Numbered from the stretch's first letter, positions 16,762-27,780 are shown. The stretch is 64,000 nucleotides of DNA from Gynurincola endophyticus (GCF_003991195.1 NZ_RCWL01000010.1:1-64000), one strand, 5' to 3'. The notes: a model not told the origin generated them from the sequence alone. Made by a program: numbers and translations.

Positions 16762-19482
16762 ATGTTTATGAAATGTCTGTTAGCACTAATTTTTTGTGTT
16801 TTTTTACTCAATATTTCCAGTGCTCAAACAAACTGGCAACAACAAACCAATTATACGATTCAGGTAAAACTGGATGATTCCGCTAAAATACTCACCGGTA
16901 ACGTATCACTCGAGTACATTAACCGCTCTCCGGATACACTGAATTATATCTGGATGCATATCTGGCCAAATGCTTTCGCAAACGACCGTACCGCTTTTGC
17001 CCACCAGACTGTTCAGAATGGGAAAACGGATTTTTACTTTGCCGACTCTGCTAAAAAAGGGTATATCACTAATCTGCATTTCAGTCAGCACTCCGGCGAT
17101 CTGCATTACGAATTTCATCCTCAGCATATAGATATTATTAAAGTATTTTTACGCGAACCGATATTGCCTGGCCAAAAAACAACCATCAGTACACCGTTCA
17201 CAGTGAAACTTCCTTATAACTTCTCAAGAGGTGGATATGGTGGAAACGCTTTTCAGGTTACACAATGGTACCCCAAAGCAGCCATGTACGATAAAAACGG
17301 ATGGCACTTGTATCCTTACCTCGAAATCGGTGAATTCTTTAATAATTTCGGGGCATATGATGTTACCATTGAAATTCCCCGACATTATGTAGTTGCTGCT
17401 ACAGGCCGGTTACAGAATGAAAAAGAAAAAGAATGGCTTAAACAAAGAATTAATACCACCGATCAGCAAAACCCTGCTCCAAACACTTTTAAACAACTCA
17501 GATACCTTCAGGATAGTATTGTTGATTTTGCATGGTTTGCCGATCCTGACTGGTTGGTACGCTACGATACTGCTCAGATCAATGGAAAACCTGTGGAAAC
17601 CTGGGCTTTCTTCAGAGACAAAAATAAAGCTACATGGGACTCTGCTGTAAGTATCATCAAATCAACACTACATTTTAAATCGAATGTTTTGGGCAACTAC
17701 CCTTATCCGGTAGTTTCTGTAGTTGAATCACCACTCGGTTTTGCCGGTGGAATGGAATATCCTACCATTACCAATATTTCTGAAACGAATAGTATGTCAT
17801 CACTCAGAATGTTGATCAAACACGAAGTAGGCCATAACTGGTTTCAGGCAATTCTCGCTTCAAATGAGCGAAAATATCCATGGATGGATGAAGGGTTAAA
17901 CTCTTATTACGATAAACGTTACCTCCAGCAGTTCGGCGAAGGTGATGAATCTTTGGAAGAAGCCGTTTATAAAGGACTCATAAAAGTAAAACAGGATCAA
18001 CCGATCAATACTCCTTCGGAAGAATTTACAGAAATCAATTTCAGTCTCTTTGCTTATACCAAAGCTGCCCAATGGATGGCATTGATAGAAAAAAAAATAG
18101 GTCAGCAGAAGTTTGATAGTATTATGCAGCAATATTATCAGGACTGGAAATTCAGACACCCGCAACCTGACGATTTTAAAGCGTATTTCGATCGGTTAGC
18201 AGATTTTGACAGCGACTACTATTTCGGGCTATTAGATAAAACAACACCCCTTGAAGTAAAAAATAGAAAAGGCTTACGTACTAAGTTTTTTTATTCAGGT
18301 GAATATGAACAGCACCACAACGTCTATATTACACCGGTAATCGGATTTAATAATTACGATAAAACAATGTTCGGGGTTGGTATTCATAATTATCAGGTAC
18401 CGAACAATAATTTTAATTTCCTGCTGATGCCAATGTTTGGTACTTCCAGTAAAGAATTAAACGGATTGGCGCGTATCTCTTATAGTGCCCGCACAAAACA
18501 TTTCGGTGGTAAATTGATAGAGTCGATAGATTTTGCAAAGTTTTCTGACAGACGGGGAATAGACAGTAATCAGAATAAAATATCTGGCGCATTCTATAAA
18601 ATAGCTCCAGCAATCCGGTACGTATTTCCTGAAAAAACGGCACTCAGCAACTTTAAAAAGTGGATTGAGTGGAAAACCTTTTTCATTGGTGAAAAAGAAT
18701 TTCAGTATGCTGCGAATGTTAATGGAGAATACCATCCGGCTACTACCGACTGGAAAAAAAGGTATATCAATCGGTTAACTTTTCACTGGGAAAACAACCA
18801 TGCTGTAAAACCATCACAAATAGAATTACAGGGAATGCAGGGCAAAGAGTTCATTCGCTGGCAGGCCACTCATAAAGGAAGTTTCAATTATGCGGATAAA
18901 GGCTATTTTGCCTACAGAATGACTGTAGCAGGATTCAATTATATCGGTGGATTTACCAATCAGAAATATTATGATACCAGAATATTTCAGCCTAAACTGA
19001 CTGCTGCAAGAGGTTGGGAGGATATTACTTATAGTAATTACTATTTTGGAAGAAATGAAAACGACGGACTTTGGTCTAAACAGATTTTTGAAAGAGACGG
19101 TTTCATGAAGTTGAGAACAGATATCTTTTCAGATCTGCAGGGCAGGAGTGATGAATGGATTGCAGCGATCAACCTGAGCACCAGTTTGCCTAAAAAAGTA
19201 TTTCCATTGAGATTTGTAAGACTGTTTCTCGATATCGGTACTTATTCCGAAACATGGAGAACTGAAAATAGTCAGCCGAATATTCTGTACGTGGGCGGAT
19301 TACAACTCAATATCTGGCGCGACGTTGTAGAAGTGTATATGCCATTGGTGTATAGCAAAGTATTTAGAGATAATTTGAAAACCGTACCCGATACTAAAGG
19401 GGCATTGAAAAACATATCATTCAATATTAACCTGATTCAGGTTAATACTAAAAAGCTAATCAAACTTCCATCATTGCTTTAA
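16762..19482 (+). CDS. M1-family zinc metallopeptidase, secreted
   Basis: A 906-residue secreted aminopeptidase-like protein. A signal peptide (MFMKCLLALIFC...SSAQ) precedes the M1 N-terminal beta domain, and the catalytic domain has GGMEYPTI (in place of GAMEN), the zinc motif HEVGHNW (His354, His358) and the third ligand Glu377 in MDEGLN. The C-terminal 400 residues are beta-rich and lack recognisable motifs; they could be an outer-membrane or sorting-related barrel-like region. The gene for a FemAB/GNAT-like protein begins 4 bases after its stop, so the pair is likely an operon. Confidence 0.88.
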   Translation: MFMKCLLALIFCVFLLNISSAQTNWQQQTNYTIQVKLDDSAKILTGNVSLEYINRSPDTLNYIWMHIWPNAFANDRTAFAHQTVQNGKTDFYFADSAKKGYITNLHFSQHSGDLHYEFHPQHIDIIKVFLREPILPGQKTTISTPFTVKLPYNFSRGGYGGNAFQVTQWYPKAAMYDKNGWHLYPYLEIGEFFNNFGAYDVTIEIPRHYVVAATGRLQNEKEKEWLKQRINTTDQQNPAPNTFKQLRYLQDSIVDFAWFADPDWLVRYDTAQINGKPVETWAFFRDKNKATWDSAVSIIKSTLHFKSNVLGNYPYPVVSVVESPLGFAGGMEYPTITNISETNSMSSLRMLIKHEVGHNWFQAILASNERKYPWMDEGLNSYYDKRYLQQFGEGDESLEEAVYKGLIKVKQDQPINTPSEEFTEINFSLFAYTKAAQWMALIEKKIGQQKFDSIMQQYYQDWKFRHPQPDDFKAYFDRLADFDSDYYFGLLDKTTPLEVKNRKGLRTKFFYSGEYEQHHNVYITPVIGFNNYDKTMFGVGIHNYQVPNNNFNFLLMPMFGTSSKELNGLARISYSARTKHFGGKLIESIDFAKFSDRRGIDSNQNKISGAFYKIAPAIRYVFPEKTALSNFKKWIEWKTFFIGEKEFQYAANVNGEYHPATTDWKKRYINRLTFHWENNHAVKPSQIELQGMQGKEFIRWQATHKGSFNYADKGYFAYRMTVAGFNYIGGFTNQKYYDTRIFQPKLTAARGWEDITYSNYYFGRNENDGLWSKQIFERDGFMKLRTDIFSDLQGRSDEWIAAINLSTSLPKKVFPLRFVRLFLDIGTYSETWRTENSQPNILYVGGLQLNIWRDVVEVYMPLVYSKVFRDNLKTVPDTKGALKNISFNINLIQVNTKKLIKLPSLL

Positions 19483-19486
19483 ACAG

Positions 19487-20389
19487 ATGAACGAGGTACG
19501 TATCATATCATCCGGTGAAATAGATACCGTTCAATGGAACGGGCTGGTAGATAGATCTGTCAATGGTCTTATTTACGCTTATTCATGGTATTTAGATAGG
19601 ATGTGTGAGCGGTGGGTGGGGATGGTATATGGCGATTATGAAGCAGTGATGCCCTTGCCTACTAATTCAAAACTGGGATTAAAATATGCTTATCAGCCAG
19701 CTTTTGTACAACAATTAGGCGTTATTTGCAGCAATAATACGGCGGCGGATAAATATCTGAACGCATTCATGCCTTTTTTGAAAAAGCATTATTCGTATAT
19801 TGATATTAAGCTCAACTTTTTACATACACCACATCCCCGTTATAACAATTATATTCTTTCTTTGGATACAACATTCAATCAGATTCAGTCGGGTTTTAAC
19901 AGAAGTTTCAAAGAAGCTTTTAAGCAAAGTAAAAAAACACCCGGTAAACTGTATTTTTCCAATGACCTGAAAGAGGCGCTTGCTTTCAATTCGGCTTTGT
20001 ATGACTTCCGGTCGGTAAAATTGAAAGAGGGAATCTATGACAGGTTTGGGGAATTATGTACCTATTTGCAAAAAAATCAACAGTGTTTGATTCCCACCTG
20101 GATGATAGACGGCAAAGTAGTAGCTCAGGCAATTGTGTTGAAGGATCGTAAAAGATATTATCTGATGACATCTGCCTGTTTGGAAGAAGGACGTGCATTA
20201 AGAGCAAATCATGCATTAATGTACTATTTGCTGGAGGCATTAAGCGGGCAGGAAATGTTTTTCGATTTCGAAGGGAGCAATATTCCCGGAGTAGCAAAAT
20301 TTTATGAAAGCATGGGCGGACAGCTGGAAACATACCCGCCGTTGCAATGTAATTTTTTACCGAAATGGTTGCGCTGGATCAAGCAATAA
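19487..20389 (+). CDS. FemAB/GNAT-like acyltransferase, function unknown
   Basis: A 300-residue cytoplasmic protein. The C-terminal half resembles the BioF2/FemAB branch of the GNAT fold: a strand and helix around VVAQAIVLKDRKRYYLM, then LRANHALMYYLLEAL and FDFEGSNIPGVAKFYESMGG, the last being a common signature in such proteins. FemAB-type enzymes transfer aminoacyl or acyl groups during cell-wall or polysaccharide synthesis. It follows the M1 peptidase by 4 bases and converges on ispD. Substrate unknown. Confidence 0.65.
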   Translation: MNEVRIISSGEIDTVQWNGLVDRSVNGLIYAYSWYLDRMCERWVGMVYGDYEAVMPLPTNSKLGLKYAYQPAFVQQLGVICSNNTAADKYLNAFMPFLKKHYSYIDIKLNFLHTPHPRYNNYILSLDTTFNQIQSGFNRSFKEAFKQSKKTPGKLYFSNDLKEALAFNSALYDFRSVKLKEGIYDRFGELCTYLQKNQQCLIPTWMIDGKVVAQAIVLKDRKRYYLMTSACLEEGRALRANHALMYYLLEALSGQEMFFDFEGSNIPGVAKFYESMGGQLETYPPLQCNFLPKWLRWIKQ

Positions 20390-20418
20390 CCCAATATTCA
20401 ATTATCAATTCCCCATTT

Positions 20419-21093
20419 TCAAAAGTTTCTTTCTTCCAGAATCTTCTCTGCAATCAATATATCAATCGGTTGTGTAATTTTGATATTAGTATTTTCGCCT
20501 TCTATCAGATTGATTTTTACGCCTAATTTTTCTACAACCGACGCTTCGTCAGTAAAGCGTTCATCAAATTCCTGTTCGAATGCAGCTTTCAGAATGTCGC
20601 TGTAAAATGTTTGTGGTGTTTGGATAATTCTGATTTTATTTCTGTCAACCGGAACAGATCCGTCAATGGTGCTCATGCGGATCGTATCAACTGCTCCGAT
20701 AGAAGGAATGGCGTTTCCTCTTTCAATTGCTGAAGCATAGCATCTGCGTATGAGCTCGGGAGTGAGTAAACATCTGACGCCGTCGTGCACAAAAACGATA
20801 GAATGCTGATGAATATGCTGTAAACCGTTGCGAACCGAGTGAAAACGGGTTTCTCCACCTACTGTCATCCATACTCTGTCAGGATCAATGGTAGAACGAA
20901 GAATTTCCTGACCGGTCATCAGATGGGCTTCCGGTAAAACCAGTATGATGTAGAGATCATTAAAGGCTTCCAGAAATGCCTGCAGTGTATACCACAAAAC
21001 TGGCTTATCCTGTAGAGGTAAAAACTGTTTGGGAATCTGAGTACCCATTCTCAAGCCGGACCCTCCAGCCACAATTACCGCATATTTTTTCAT
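20419..21093 (-). CDS. ispD: 2-C-methyl-D-erythritol 4-phosphate cytidylyltransferase
   Basis: IspD joins CTP and methylerythritol phosphate in the non-mevalonate isoprenoid pathway. The 224-residue length is typical. Visible motifs are VAGGSGLRMG with the downstream Lys in PKQFLPL, VHDGVRCLLTPELI, and TDEASVVEKLG with GENTNIKIT near the C terminus. The gene stands alone and ends about 30 bases from the converging acyltransferase-like gene. Other pathway genes are not in this window. Confidence 0.95.
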   Translation of the reverse strand: MKKYAVIVAGGSGLRMGTQIPKQFLPLQDKPVLWYTLQAFLEAFNDLYIILVLPEAHLMTGQEILRSTIDPDRVWMTVGGETRFHSVRNGLQHIHQHSIVFVHDGVRCLLTPELIRRCYASAIERGNAIPSIGAVDTIRMSTIDGSVPVDRNKIRIIQTPQTFYSDILKAAFEQEFDERFTDEASVVEKLGVKINLIEGENTNIKITQPIDILIAEKILEERNF

Positions 21094-21165
21094 ATAACTA
21101 TAATGTCCTTTGTCTATTTAAACGTAGGGAAATTCTTTTTGGTATTTTCAGAAAAAAATCGTAGC

Positions 21166-21537
21166 TTAATAAGAGGAATCATCATTAAAGAGTTCTCTTT
21201 CAATCTCTTCCATTTGAACTATGTCCCATGCTTCACTTTCTGTCGGAGTAGCGTTTAATTGTTCAGCTAACTCATTTTTACGTACCGTTTCCGGTAACTC
21301 GCACACCACAAAGGAAGCAGATTGTTCGTAGAATAATTGATGCAATGAGGTCAATTCCTCCAGAATTTCATGGTCAATCAGCTCAGTTTCTTTGAAGTTT
21401 AAAATTAGATTTTTAGGATCCTTATCTAAAAATTGTGTCGCTAAATCTCTTAGCGATGCTGTCATATTAGCAGTAATTGCCGCTTCTTCGAAGCTTATGA
21501 CATGAAATTTCTCTCTGGTATCAATTTTGACTTTCAT
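21166..21537 (-). CDS. STAS-domain protein (anti-sigma antagonist-like)
   Basis: A 123-residue protein with a STAS-like fold: an initial strand (KVKIDTREKFHVISF), then LILNFKETELIDHEILEEL, where anti-sigma antagonists normally have a conserved Asp-Ser phosphorylation site. Here the site reads ELIDHE, so phosphorylation by a kinase of the SpoIIAB type is doubtful. The acidic C-terminal tail (EIERELFNDDSS) is unusual. The frame is open upstream to 21585; the ATG at 21537 fits the domain. It diverges from clpC. Confidence 0.62.
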   Translation of the reverse strand: MKVKIDTREKFHVISFEEAAITANMTASLRDLATQFLDKDPKNLILNFKETELIDHEILEELTSLHQLFYEQSASFVVCELPETVRKNELAEQLNATPTESEAWDIVQMEEIERELFNDDSSY

Positions 21538-21635
21538 AATAAAATTTAAAGAATTATTATGGTTAATGCCGGTAAGGGGCACCATAAAATTCCAAATTTA
21601 TTCGTTATTATTGTATAACACAACAAATTATAAAA

Positions 21636-24164
21636 ATGGATAACAATTTCTCAAACCAAGTTAAAGAAATCATGTCATACAGTCGCGAGGAAGCGCTCAG
21701 GCTGGGCAACGATTTCATCGGAACTGAGCATTTGTTGCTAGGGATGATCAGAGAGGGTGAGAATACCGCTATTCGTATTCTAAAGTCGTTTAAAGTAGAC
21801 TTGGTCAGCTTGAGAAAGGAAATCGAGATGGCAGTTAAGGATAAATCAGGTAGAAATATCGCACATATCAATAGTTTGCCTTTAACTCGTCAAGCTGAAA
21901 AAGTGATGCGAGTAACGGTGTTAGAAGCAAAAGCTTTAAAAAGCCCAACCGTAGAAACCGAGCATTTAATGCTTTCTATTTTAAAGAATAAAGATAATAT
22001 AGCTACTCAGATTCTAAACAATTTTGACGTAGACTATGATTTGTTCAGAAATGAATTAGGTGTAGTGAAAAGCAATGATAATGTACGCAGTGAATATACT
22101 GACGAAAACGAAGACGAATTTGATGAAGAAAAAAGATTCTCCTCTGCCAGATCTAAAACAACAGCTGCTACCAAAAGTAAAACGCCGGTTTTAGATAACT
22201 TCGGCCGCGATATTACCCGGTTAGCAGAAAGCGGGGCGCTCGATCCGATTGTGGGTAGAGAAGAAGAAATTGAACGTGTATCTCAGATTCTTTCGCGCCG
22301 TAAAAAGAATAATCCTATTCTGATCGGTGAACCGGGTGTTGGTAAAACAGCTATCGTGGAAGGATTGGCTTTGCGTATCGTTCAAAGAAAAGTATCCAGA
22401 GTTCTTTTCGATAAAAGAGTGATCTCTTTAGACCTGGCTGCTCTGGTAGCCGGTACTAAATACCGCGGTCAGTTCGAAGAAAGAATGAAAGCTATCATGA
22501 ATGAATTGGAAAAAAACAGAGATGTTATCCTTTTCATCGATGAAATTCATACGATCGTAGGTGCCGGTGGTGCCAGCGGATCTCTGGATGCCTCAAACAT
22601 CTTTAAACCTGCATTGGCAAGAGGTGAATTACAATGTATCGGAGCTTCTACACTCGACGAATACAGAATGTATATCGAGAAAGATGGTGCCCTTGATCGT
22701 CGTTTCCAAAAAGTAATCGTAGAACCGCCAAGTGTTGAAGAAACAATTCAGATTCTGAATAATATCAAATCTAAATACGAAGATTATCATAACGTATTAT
22801 ACGATGATGAAGCAATTGACGCCTGTGTTAAACTTTCAGATCGTTATATTACCGACCGTTTATTACCCGATAAAGCCATCGATGTAATGGACGAAGTAGG
22901 TGCGCGTGTTCACCTGAAAAATATCAATGTTCCAAAAGAAATTCTGGATCTTGAAAAACGTATCGAAGATGTAAAAGTTGAAAAGAATAAAGTGGTAAAA
23001 TCACAGAAATTCGAAGAAGCTGCCAATCTTAGAGATACTGAGAAAAAATTACAGGAAGAACTCGAAAAAGCAAAAGCTACCTGGGAAGAAGAAAGTAAAC
23101 ATAAACGTTACCCGATCAACGAAGAAGCAATCGCTGAAGTAGTAAGCATGATGACCGGTATTCCGGTGAAAAGAATGGTGCAGGCTGAAAGCGATAAGCT
23201 GAAACGTATGGCTGACGAAATGAAAGGAAAAGTAATCGGCCAGGACGAAGCGATCAAAAAAGTGGTGAAAGCTATTCAACGTAACCGAGTAGGATTGAAA
23301 GATCCTAAGAAACCAATCGGAACCTTTATATTTCTAGGGCCGACAGGGGTTGGTAAAACCGAACTGGCTAAATCTCTCGCTAAATATATGTTTGACTCAG
23401 AAGAAGCGCTGATACGCGTTGATATGAGTGAATACATGGAGAAATTTACCGTAAGCCGTTTAATCGGTGCACCTCCGGGATATGTGGGTTATGAAGAAGG
23501 AGGACAGCTAACCGAGCGCGTTAGAAGAAAACCTTACTCTGTAATTCTGTTAGATGAAATCGAAAAAGCACACCCTGATATCTATAATATACTGTTACAG
23601 GTATTAGACGATGGACAATTAACAGATGGGTTAGGGCGTAAAGTAGACTTCAAAAATACGACTATCATTATGACCTCTAACATAGGGGTACGTGAATTAA
23701 AAGATTTCGGCGATGGAGTAGGTTTTGCTACTGCGGCACGAACGCAAAATCTGGAAGAAAACAATAAAGCAGTTATTGAAAAAGCTTTAAAACGTACTTT
23801 CGCACCAGAGTTCCTGAACCGTATCGATGATGTAATTATCTTTAACTCTTTAACTAAAGATGATATCTTCCAGATTATTGACATCATTATGGAAGGAGTA
23901 TTAAAGCGTTTACAAAATCTCGGATTTACGTTAGAGCTGACAGAAGATGCTAAAAACTTTATAGCAGAAAAAGGGTATGATGTACAATTCGGTGCACGTC
24001 CTTTACACAGAGCTATTCAAAAGCATTTGGAAGATCCTCTGGCAGAAGAAATACTGAATATGAATATTAAAGCCGGAGATGTAATGATAGCTGACCTGGA
24101 TAAAGAAAGCTCTACTATCAAGTTTACATTAAAAGCGCCTAGTGTAGAGAAATCTGCTACTTAG
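21636..24164 (+). CDS. clpC: ClpC-type ATP-dependent protease ATPase subunit
   Basis: An AAA+ unfoldase that feeds proteins to ClpP. The 842-residue protein has two Clp_N repeats (about residues 1-145), a first AAA domain with Walker [10 protein letters not shown] and Walker [11 protein letters not shown], a UVR-type coiled segment ([19 protein letters not shown], near 450) and a second AAA domain with GPTGVGKTE and [13 protein letters not shown]. The UVR motif separates ClpC from ClpA and ClpB. It is monocistronic and followed by a strong terminator. clpP is not in the window. Confidence 0.96.
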   Translation: MDNNFSNQVKEIMSYSREEALRLGNDFIGTEHLLLGMIREGENTAIRILKSFKVDLVSLRKEIEMAVKDKSGRNIAHINSLPLTRQAEKVMRVTVLEAKALKSPTVETEHLMLSILKNKDNIATQILNNFDVDYDLFRNELGVVKSNDNVRSEYTDENEDEFDEEKRFSSARSKTTAATKSKTPVLDNFGRDITRLAESGALDPIVGREEEIERVSQILSRRKKNNPILIGEPGVGKTAIVEGLALRIVQRKVSRVLFDKRVISLDLAALVAGTKYRGQFEERMKAIMNELEKNRDVILFIDEIHTIVGAGGASGSLDASNIFKPALARGELQCIGASTLDEYRMYIEKDGALDRRFQKVIVEPPSVEETIQILNNIKSKYEDYHNVLYDDEAIDACVKLSDRYITDRLLPDKAIDVMDEVGARVHLKNINVPKEILDLEKRIEDVKVEKNKVVKSQKFEEAANLRDTEKKLQEELEKAKATWEEESKHKRYPINEEAIAEVVSMMTGIPVKRMVQAESDKLKRMADEMKGKVIGQDEAIKKVVKAIQRNRVGLKDPKKPIGTFIFLGPTGVGKTELAKSLAKYMFDSEEALIRVDMSEYMEKFTVSRLIGAPPGYVGYEEGGQLTERVRRKPYSVILLDEIEKAHPDIYNILLQVLDDGQLTDGLGRKVDFKNTTIIMTSNIGVRELKDFGDGVGFATAARTQNLEENNKAVIEKALKRTFAPEFLNRIDDVIIFNSLTKDDIFQIIDIIMEGVLKRLQNLGFTLELTEDAKNFIAEKGYDVQFGARPLHRAIQKHLEDPLAEEILNMNIKAGDVMIADLDKESSTIKFTLKAPSVEKSAT

Positions 24165-24188
24165 GTTTCTATAAATAAATTCTATAGT

Positions 24189-24220
24189 AAAAAGCTGTTT
24201 CCACACGGAAACAGCTTTTT
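24189..24220 (+). terminator. clpC terminator
   Basis: AAAAAGCTGTTTCC (24189-24202) pairs perfectly with GGAAACAGCTTTTT (24207-24220) around an ACAC loop. Confidence 0.88.
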
Positions 24221-24340
24221 TAGTGGATTGTGGAGAAGGGAGAGTGCAAAGTTGGCTACACAGTCGTAGAAACCATTCAGAAATTAAGAAAGTTAAGCCC
24301 TGATTCTCTTAATCCTTCCTATGTTTGAAATTGTAATGGG

Positions 24341-24426
24341 AAACATGAAGAGAATGAAGTTGAAAAGCGAATGAAGTACTGTCGTCCGCGCTACTTTACC
24401 TTCATACCTTTATTCTCTTCATGTTT
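24341..24426. repeat. dispersed inverted-repeat element, copy A
   Basis: Arms AAACATGAAGAGAATGAAG (24341-24359) and CTTTATTCTCTTCATGTTT (24408-24426) are reverse complements except at one position, with about 48 bases between. The same arm occurs at 29113-29137 and at 37813-37905. It lies in the 390-base gap between clpC and cmk, which holds no gene I can support. Confidence 0.7.
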
Positions 24427-24557
24427 TATATGGTGATCATCAGATAGAATAAGCCAAAGCGCAGCAGCAGGTTTAGCACAGAATCTTAATGGTTCAATAC
24501 TCCCTCACCACAAAAAATTTCAAACTTGATCAAATTTTCTGCAATTTTGCAGAGATT

Positions 24558-25238
24558 ATGCTGAAGAATATCATTATTTCAATAGATGGTTGGTCCTCTT
24601 GCGGTAAAAGTACACTGGCTAAACAAATGGCCCGGGCTTTAGGATATGTTTATATTGACAGTGGAGCTATGTACAGGGCCATTACCTTATATTTTATTCG
24701 CCATCAGGTGAATATTAATGATTTGTCGGCTGTAGAACAAGCGTTGAATAAGGTTGAACTGTCTTTTTCTCCGAATCATAAATCGGGGCATAGTGAAATC
24801 TACCTCAACGGTGAAAACGTAGAATATGTGATCAGAGACCTTGTTATAGCCGAAAAAGTGAGCGAAGTGGCTGCCATCGGAATCGTACGATCGTTTGCAG
24901 TTGCTCAGCAGCAGGCCATGGGAAAGCAGAAAGGAATTGTAATGGATGGCCGCGATATCGGTACCGTCGTTTTTCCGGATGCCGAGCTGAAGATTTTTAT
25001 GACCGCTGATATGGATATCAGAGTACAAAGACGTTATCAGGAACTTTACGAAAAAAATCCCAATATCACGATAGAAGAGGTGCGTAAGAATCTGGCACAT
25101 CGAGATCATATCGACTCAACCCGTGAAATATCTCCTCTTCGACAAGCCGCTGATGCATTAGTTTTAGATAATTCTCATTTAACCATGCAGGAACAATTGC
25201 AGATTGCCCTCAACTGGGTAAAAGAACGTTGTTTGTAA
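24558..25238 (+). CDS. cmk: cytidylate kinase
   Basis: Phosphorylates CMP and dCMP with ATP. The 226-residue protein has the P-loop SIDGWSSCGKST near the N terminus, MDGRDIGTVVFPDAELK in the middle and LAHRDHIDSTR plus PLRQAADALVLD near the C terminus, all typical. The frame is open from an ATG at 24489, but a TTTGC-type promoter element (CAATTTTG, 24542-24549) lies within that extension and the family begins just before the P-loop, so the ATG at 24558 is chosen. Confidence 0.95.
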   Translation: MLKNIIISIDGWSSCGKSTLAKQMARALGYVYIDSGAMYRAITLYFIRHQVNINDLSAVEQALNKVELSFSPNHKSGHSEIYLNGENVEYVIRDLVIAEKVSEVAAIGIVRSFAVAQQQAMGKQKGIVMDGRDIGTVVFPDAELKIFMTADMDIRVQRRYQELYEKNPNITIEEVRKNLAHRDHIDSTREISPLRQAADALVLDNSHLTMQEQLQIALNWVKERCL

Positions 25239-25389
25239 AAAACAGGGTTTAGCCTTTGTTCTGTCAGGTATGAGATTTGACAAGAAAGCCTTTTAATAAT
25301 AGTTTAATATTTTTTACGTTATTAAAGTGTGGTCCGCAGTGCCTCAATCTGCTTACTCAAATAAATTTAAACGTTAAGCTGAAACCCAA

Positions 25390-26832
25390 ATGGTATTCAA
25401 CAGTATTCCGTTTCTTGTATTCGCAGGAATCTTTTTTCCCGTATACTTCCTTTTAAAAGGACGACCCCGATTGTACTGGAGCTTGCTGGCAAGCTACTTT
25501 TTTTATGCATGGTGGGACTGGCGCTTTGTGCCGCTGATTCTATTCTCCACTTATTTTGATTATGAGTTTGGTAGAATTATTCATAACTCAAACGAACCTA
25601 AGAGACGAAAAACCATGCTCATTCTGAGTATGATCATGAACCTTGGTTTTCTGGGCTTCTTCAAGTACTTCAACTTCTTTATAGACAGCTACATCGCCAT
25701 GATGCAAGGTTTTGGCCTGCAGCCGTCCGTCTCTTCACTCAATATCATCTTACCGGTCGGTATTTCGTTTTACACCTTCCAATCAATGTCATATACCATT
25801 GACGTGTATAGAAGGGAAATACCCATGGAAAAAGACTTCCTCAAATTTGCCACCTTTATCGCGCTCTTCCCACAGCTGGTTGCTGGTCCGATCGTACGTG
25901 CGAAAGACCTCTTATTCCAGATGGGAGAAGATAAAAAGTTCAGCTGGACCAATCTGAACAGTGGTTTAGGGCGTATACTGTGGGGTTTCTTTAAAAAAGT
26001 AGCCATCGCAGATTCCATTGCACCTTTTGTGGATCAGTGTTTTCAAGACCCGATGCGTTTCGGAAGTATGCACCTCCTGATCGGAGTTGTGTTCTACGCC
26101 TTCCAGATATATTGCGATTTCTCAGGATATAGCGACATGGCAATCGGTTTGGCCAGAATTATGGGCTACCATTTCCCTGAAAACTTTAAAACACCCTATT
26201 TCTCTAAATCGTTCTCCGAATTCTGGACCCGCTGGCATATCTCTCTGTCATCATGGTTAAGAGACTATTTATATATACCATTAGGAGGTAACAGAAAAGG
26301 TAAAGTGCATACCTATAAAAATAATATGATTACCATGTTATTAGGCGGATTATGGCACGGAGCTAACTGGGCATTTGTATTCTGGGGATTCCTGCACGGC
26401 GTATATCTCATCGTGCAAAGAATCGTAACACCCGTCTGGCGGAAATTTGTTGCGCTGGTACGATTACCGAAATTCCTCGACGACGGTATTGCGATGCTCG
26501 TTGTATTCGCACTCACCTGTATAGCCTGGGTATACTTCAGGGCCGGAAGTATGGGGCTTGATAGCTTCCATATAGCCAATCAGATTCTTAAAATCATTGC
26601 ATCCGGTGAAGATTTTAACTGGCACAGTACCTTCAATAAGTATCAGATCATAAAGGGCTTCCTGGTAATTGGTGTATTACTGATAGTGGAAGTAACAAAT
26701 GTCAGATTCCAATGGAACCACCTGCAATTACAAAAACCTGCGGTACGGGTAATTCTATTTGCCGGAGCACTGTGGTTAATTGCATTGTTCGGAACCTTTT
26801 CTTCTAACGCATTTATTTACTTCCAATTCTAG
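25390..26832 (+). CDS. MBOAT-family O-acyltransferase (AlgI-like)
   Basis: A 480-residue membrane protein with about 10-12 helices. Family marks are PYFSKSFSEFWTRWHISLS followed by WLRDYLYIPLGGNRKG, and the catalytic His323 in GGLWHGANW. In alginate and cellulose acetylation systems such proteins move acetyl groups across the membrane. The gene at 26838-27704, an SGNH-like secreted partner, starts 6 bases after its stop codon, so the two form a probable O-acetylation operon. The polymer is unknown. Confidence 0.93.
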   Translation: MVFNSIPFLVFAGIFFPVYFLLKGRPRLYWSLLASYFFYAWWDWRFVPLILFSTYFDYEFGRIIHNSNEPKRRKTMLILSMIMNLGFLGFFKYFNFFIDSYIAMMQGFGLQPSVSSLNIILPVGISFYTFQSMSYTIDVYRREIPMEKDFLKFATFIALFPQLVAGPIVRAKDLLFQMGEDKKFSWTNLNSGLGRILWGFFKKVAIADSIAPFVDQCFQDPMRFGSMHLLIGVVFYAFQIYCDFSGYSDMAIGLARIMGYHFPENFKTPYFSKSFSEFWTRWHISLSSWLRDYLYIPLGGNRKGKVHTYKNNMITMLLGGLWHGANWAFVFWGFLHGVYLIVQRIVTPVWRKFVALVRLPKFLDDGIAMLVVFALTCIAWVYFRAGSMGLDSFHIANQILKIIASGEDFNWHSTFNKYQIIKGFLVIGVLLIVEVTNVRFQWNHLQLQKPAVRVILFAGALWLIALFGTFSSNAFIYFQF

Positions 26833-26837
26833 AAGTC

Positions 26838-27704
26838 ATGAAAAAACTATATTGGATTTTAGGCCTTATTGCTTTGTATTTTATAGGTGACCGCCTGGTC
26901 GGTTACTTCTTTCAGCAACAGATTGAGAAAAGCCAGTTCCGCTACTCCAGAATGTATGCAGGAAATGGTGAAGCAGATATCCTCATTGTTGGTAATTCAA
27001 GAGGATTGAACTTTTATCAACCCTATATGGATTCGGTTACTAACCAAAATACTTTCTCATTGTGTTATTATTCAATGCCTCCTGAAATGGCTATTGTAAT
27101 GACAAAGGATTATATCGATCAGTATCCGAAAGTGAAAAAAATTCTGGTAGAACTGACGCTGATTGAAATGTCAGATGATAAACTATTACCCGGCTTTGCT
27201 ACATACATGAATTTTTCACCGAGAGTAGATTCGGTGATTAAAGTAAAAGATAAACAAAGCTGGAACGCATCACAGTTGTCACATCTTTTCAGATACAATA
27301 ATGAAGTGTTTCAACGTGCGATGTACTATCGTAATAAGTTGGATGATGATTGGTACTTTGACAGAACCATCACTGAAGCTTTTATTCAGGATGCACCCAA
27401 CAGAAGTGTAACCTTTAAAGTCAATGATACTTTGATTCGTCAATTGGCAGAAATCGGCGCATATGCTAAAACAAAAGGTATAGAAGTGTATTATATCATG
27501 GGGCCGTTTTTTCCAACTTATCCTGTTCATAACCTGGATAAACTATTGGCGCGATTCACTGAATTAACCGGTTATCCGGTTATCAATTACAGTAGAAGTA
27601 TTCAGGATCCGTATTCATTTACAGACTATCTGCATGCAAATTTAAAAGGAGGACGGGCAACGGTTGATCTGATGATAAAAGATGGTATTCTGAATGTTCA
27701 ATAA
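26838..27704 (+). CDS. SGNH-hydrolase-like partner of the MBOAT protein
   Basis: A 288-residue protein with one N-terminal signal-anchor helix (about residues 4-22), then a periplasmic SGNH-like domain. The nucleophile motif is ILIVGNSRG with Ser54, and the DxxH motif is DYLHANLKGG with Asp263 and His266. In AlgJ/AlgX-type systems, the SGNH protein transfers the acetyl group delivered by MBOAT to the polysaccharide. A terminator follows at 27748-27780. Confidence 0.8.
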   Translation: MKKLYWILGLIALYFIGDRLVGYFFQQQIEKSQFRYSRMYAGNGEADILIVGNSRGLNFYQPYMDSVTNQNTFSLCYYSMPPEMAIVMTKDYIDQYPKVKKILVELTLIEMSDDKLLPGFATYMNFSPRVDSVIKVKDKQSWNASQLSHLFRYNNEVFQRAMYYRNKLDDDWYFDRTITEAFIQDAPNRSVTFKVNDTLIRQLAEIGAYAKTKGIEVYYIMGPFFPTYPVHNLDKLLARFTELTGYPVINYSRSIQDPYSFTDYLHANLKGGRATVDLMIKDGILNVQ

Positions 27705-27747
27705 AACGATATATTAATTGTACAGAAAGATTACTGAATAAATAAGT

Positions 27748-27780
27748 AAGCTGTTTACGTTGAGTGAGCAGCTTTTTTTT
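27748..27780 (+). terminator. terminator of the MBOAT-SGNH operon
   Basis: AAGCTGTTTAC (27748-27758) pairs with GTGAGCAGCTT (27764-27774) using two G-U pairs, then eight T residues follow. Confidence 0.85.
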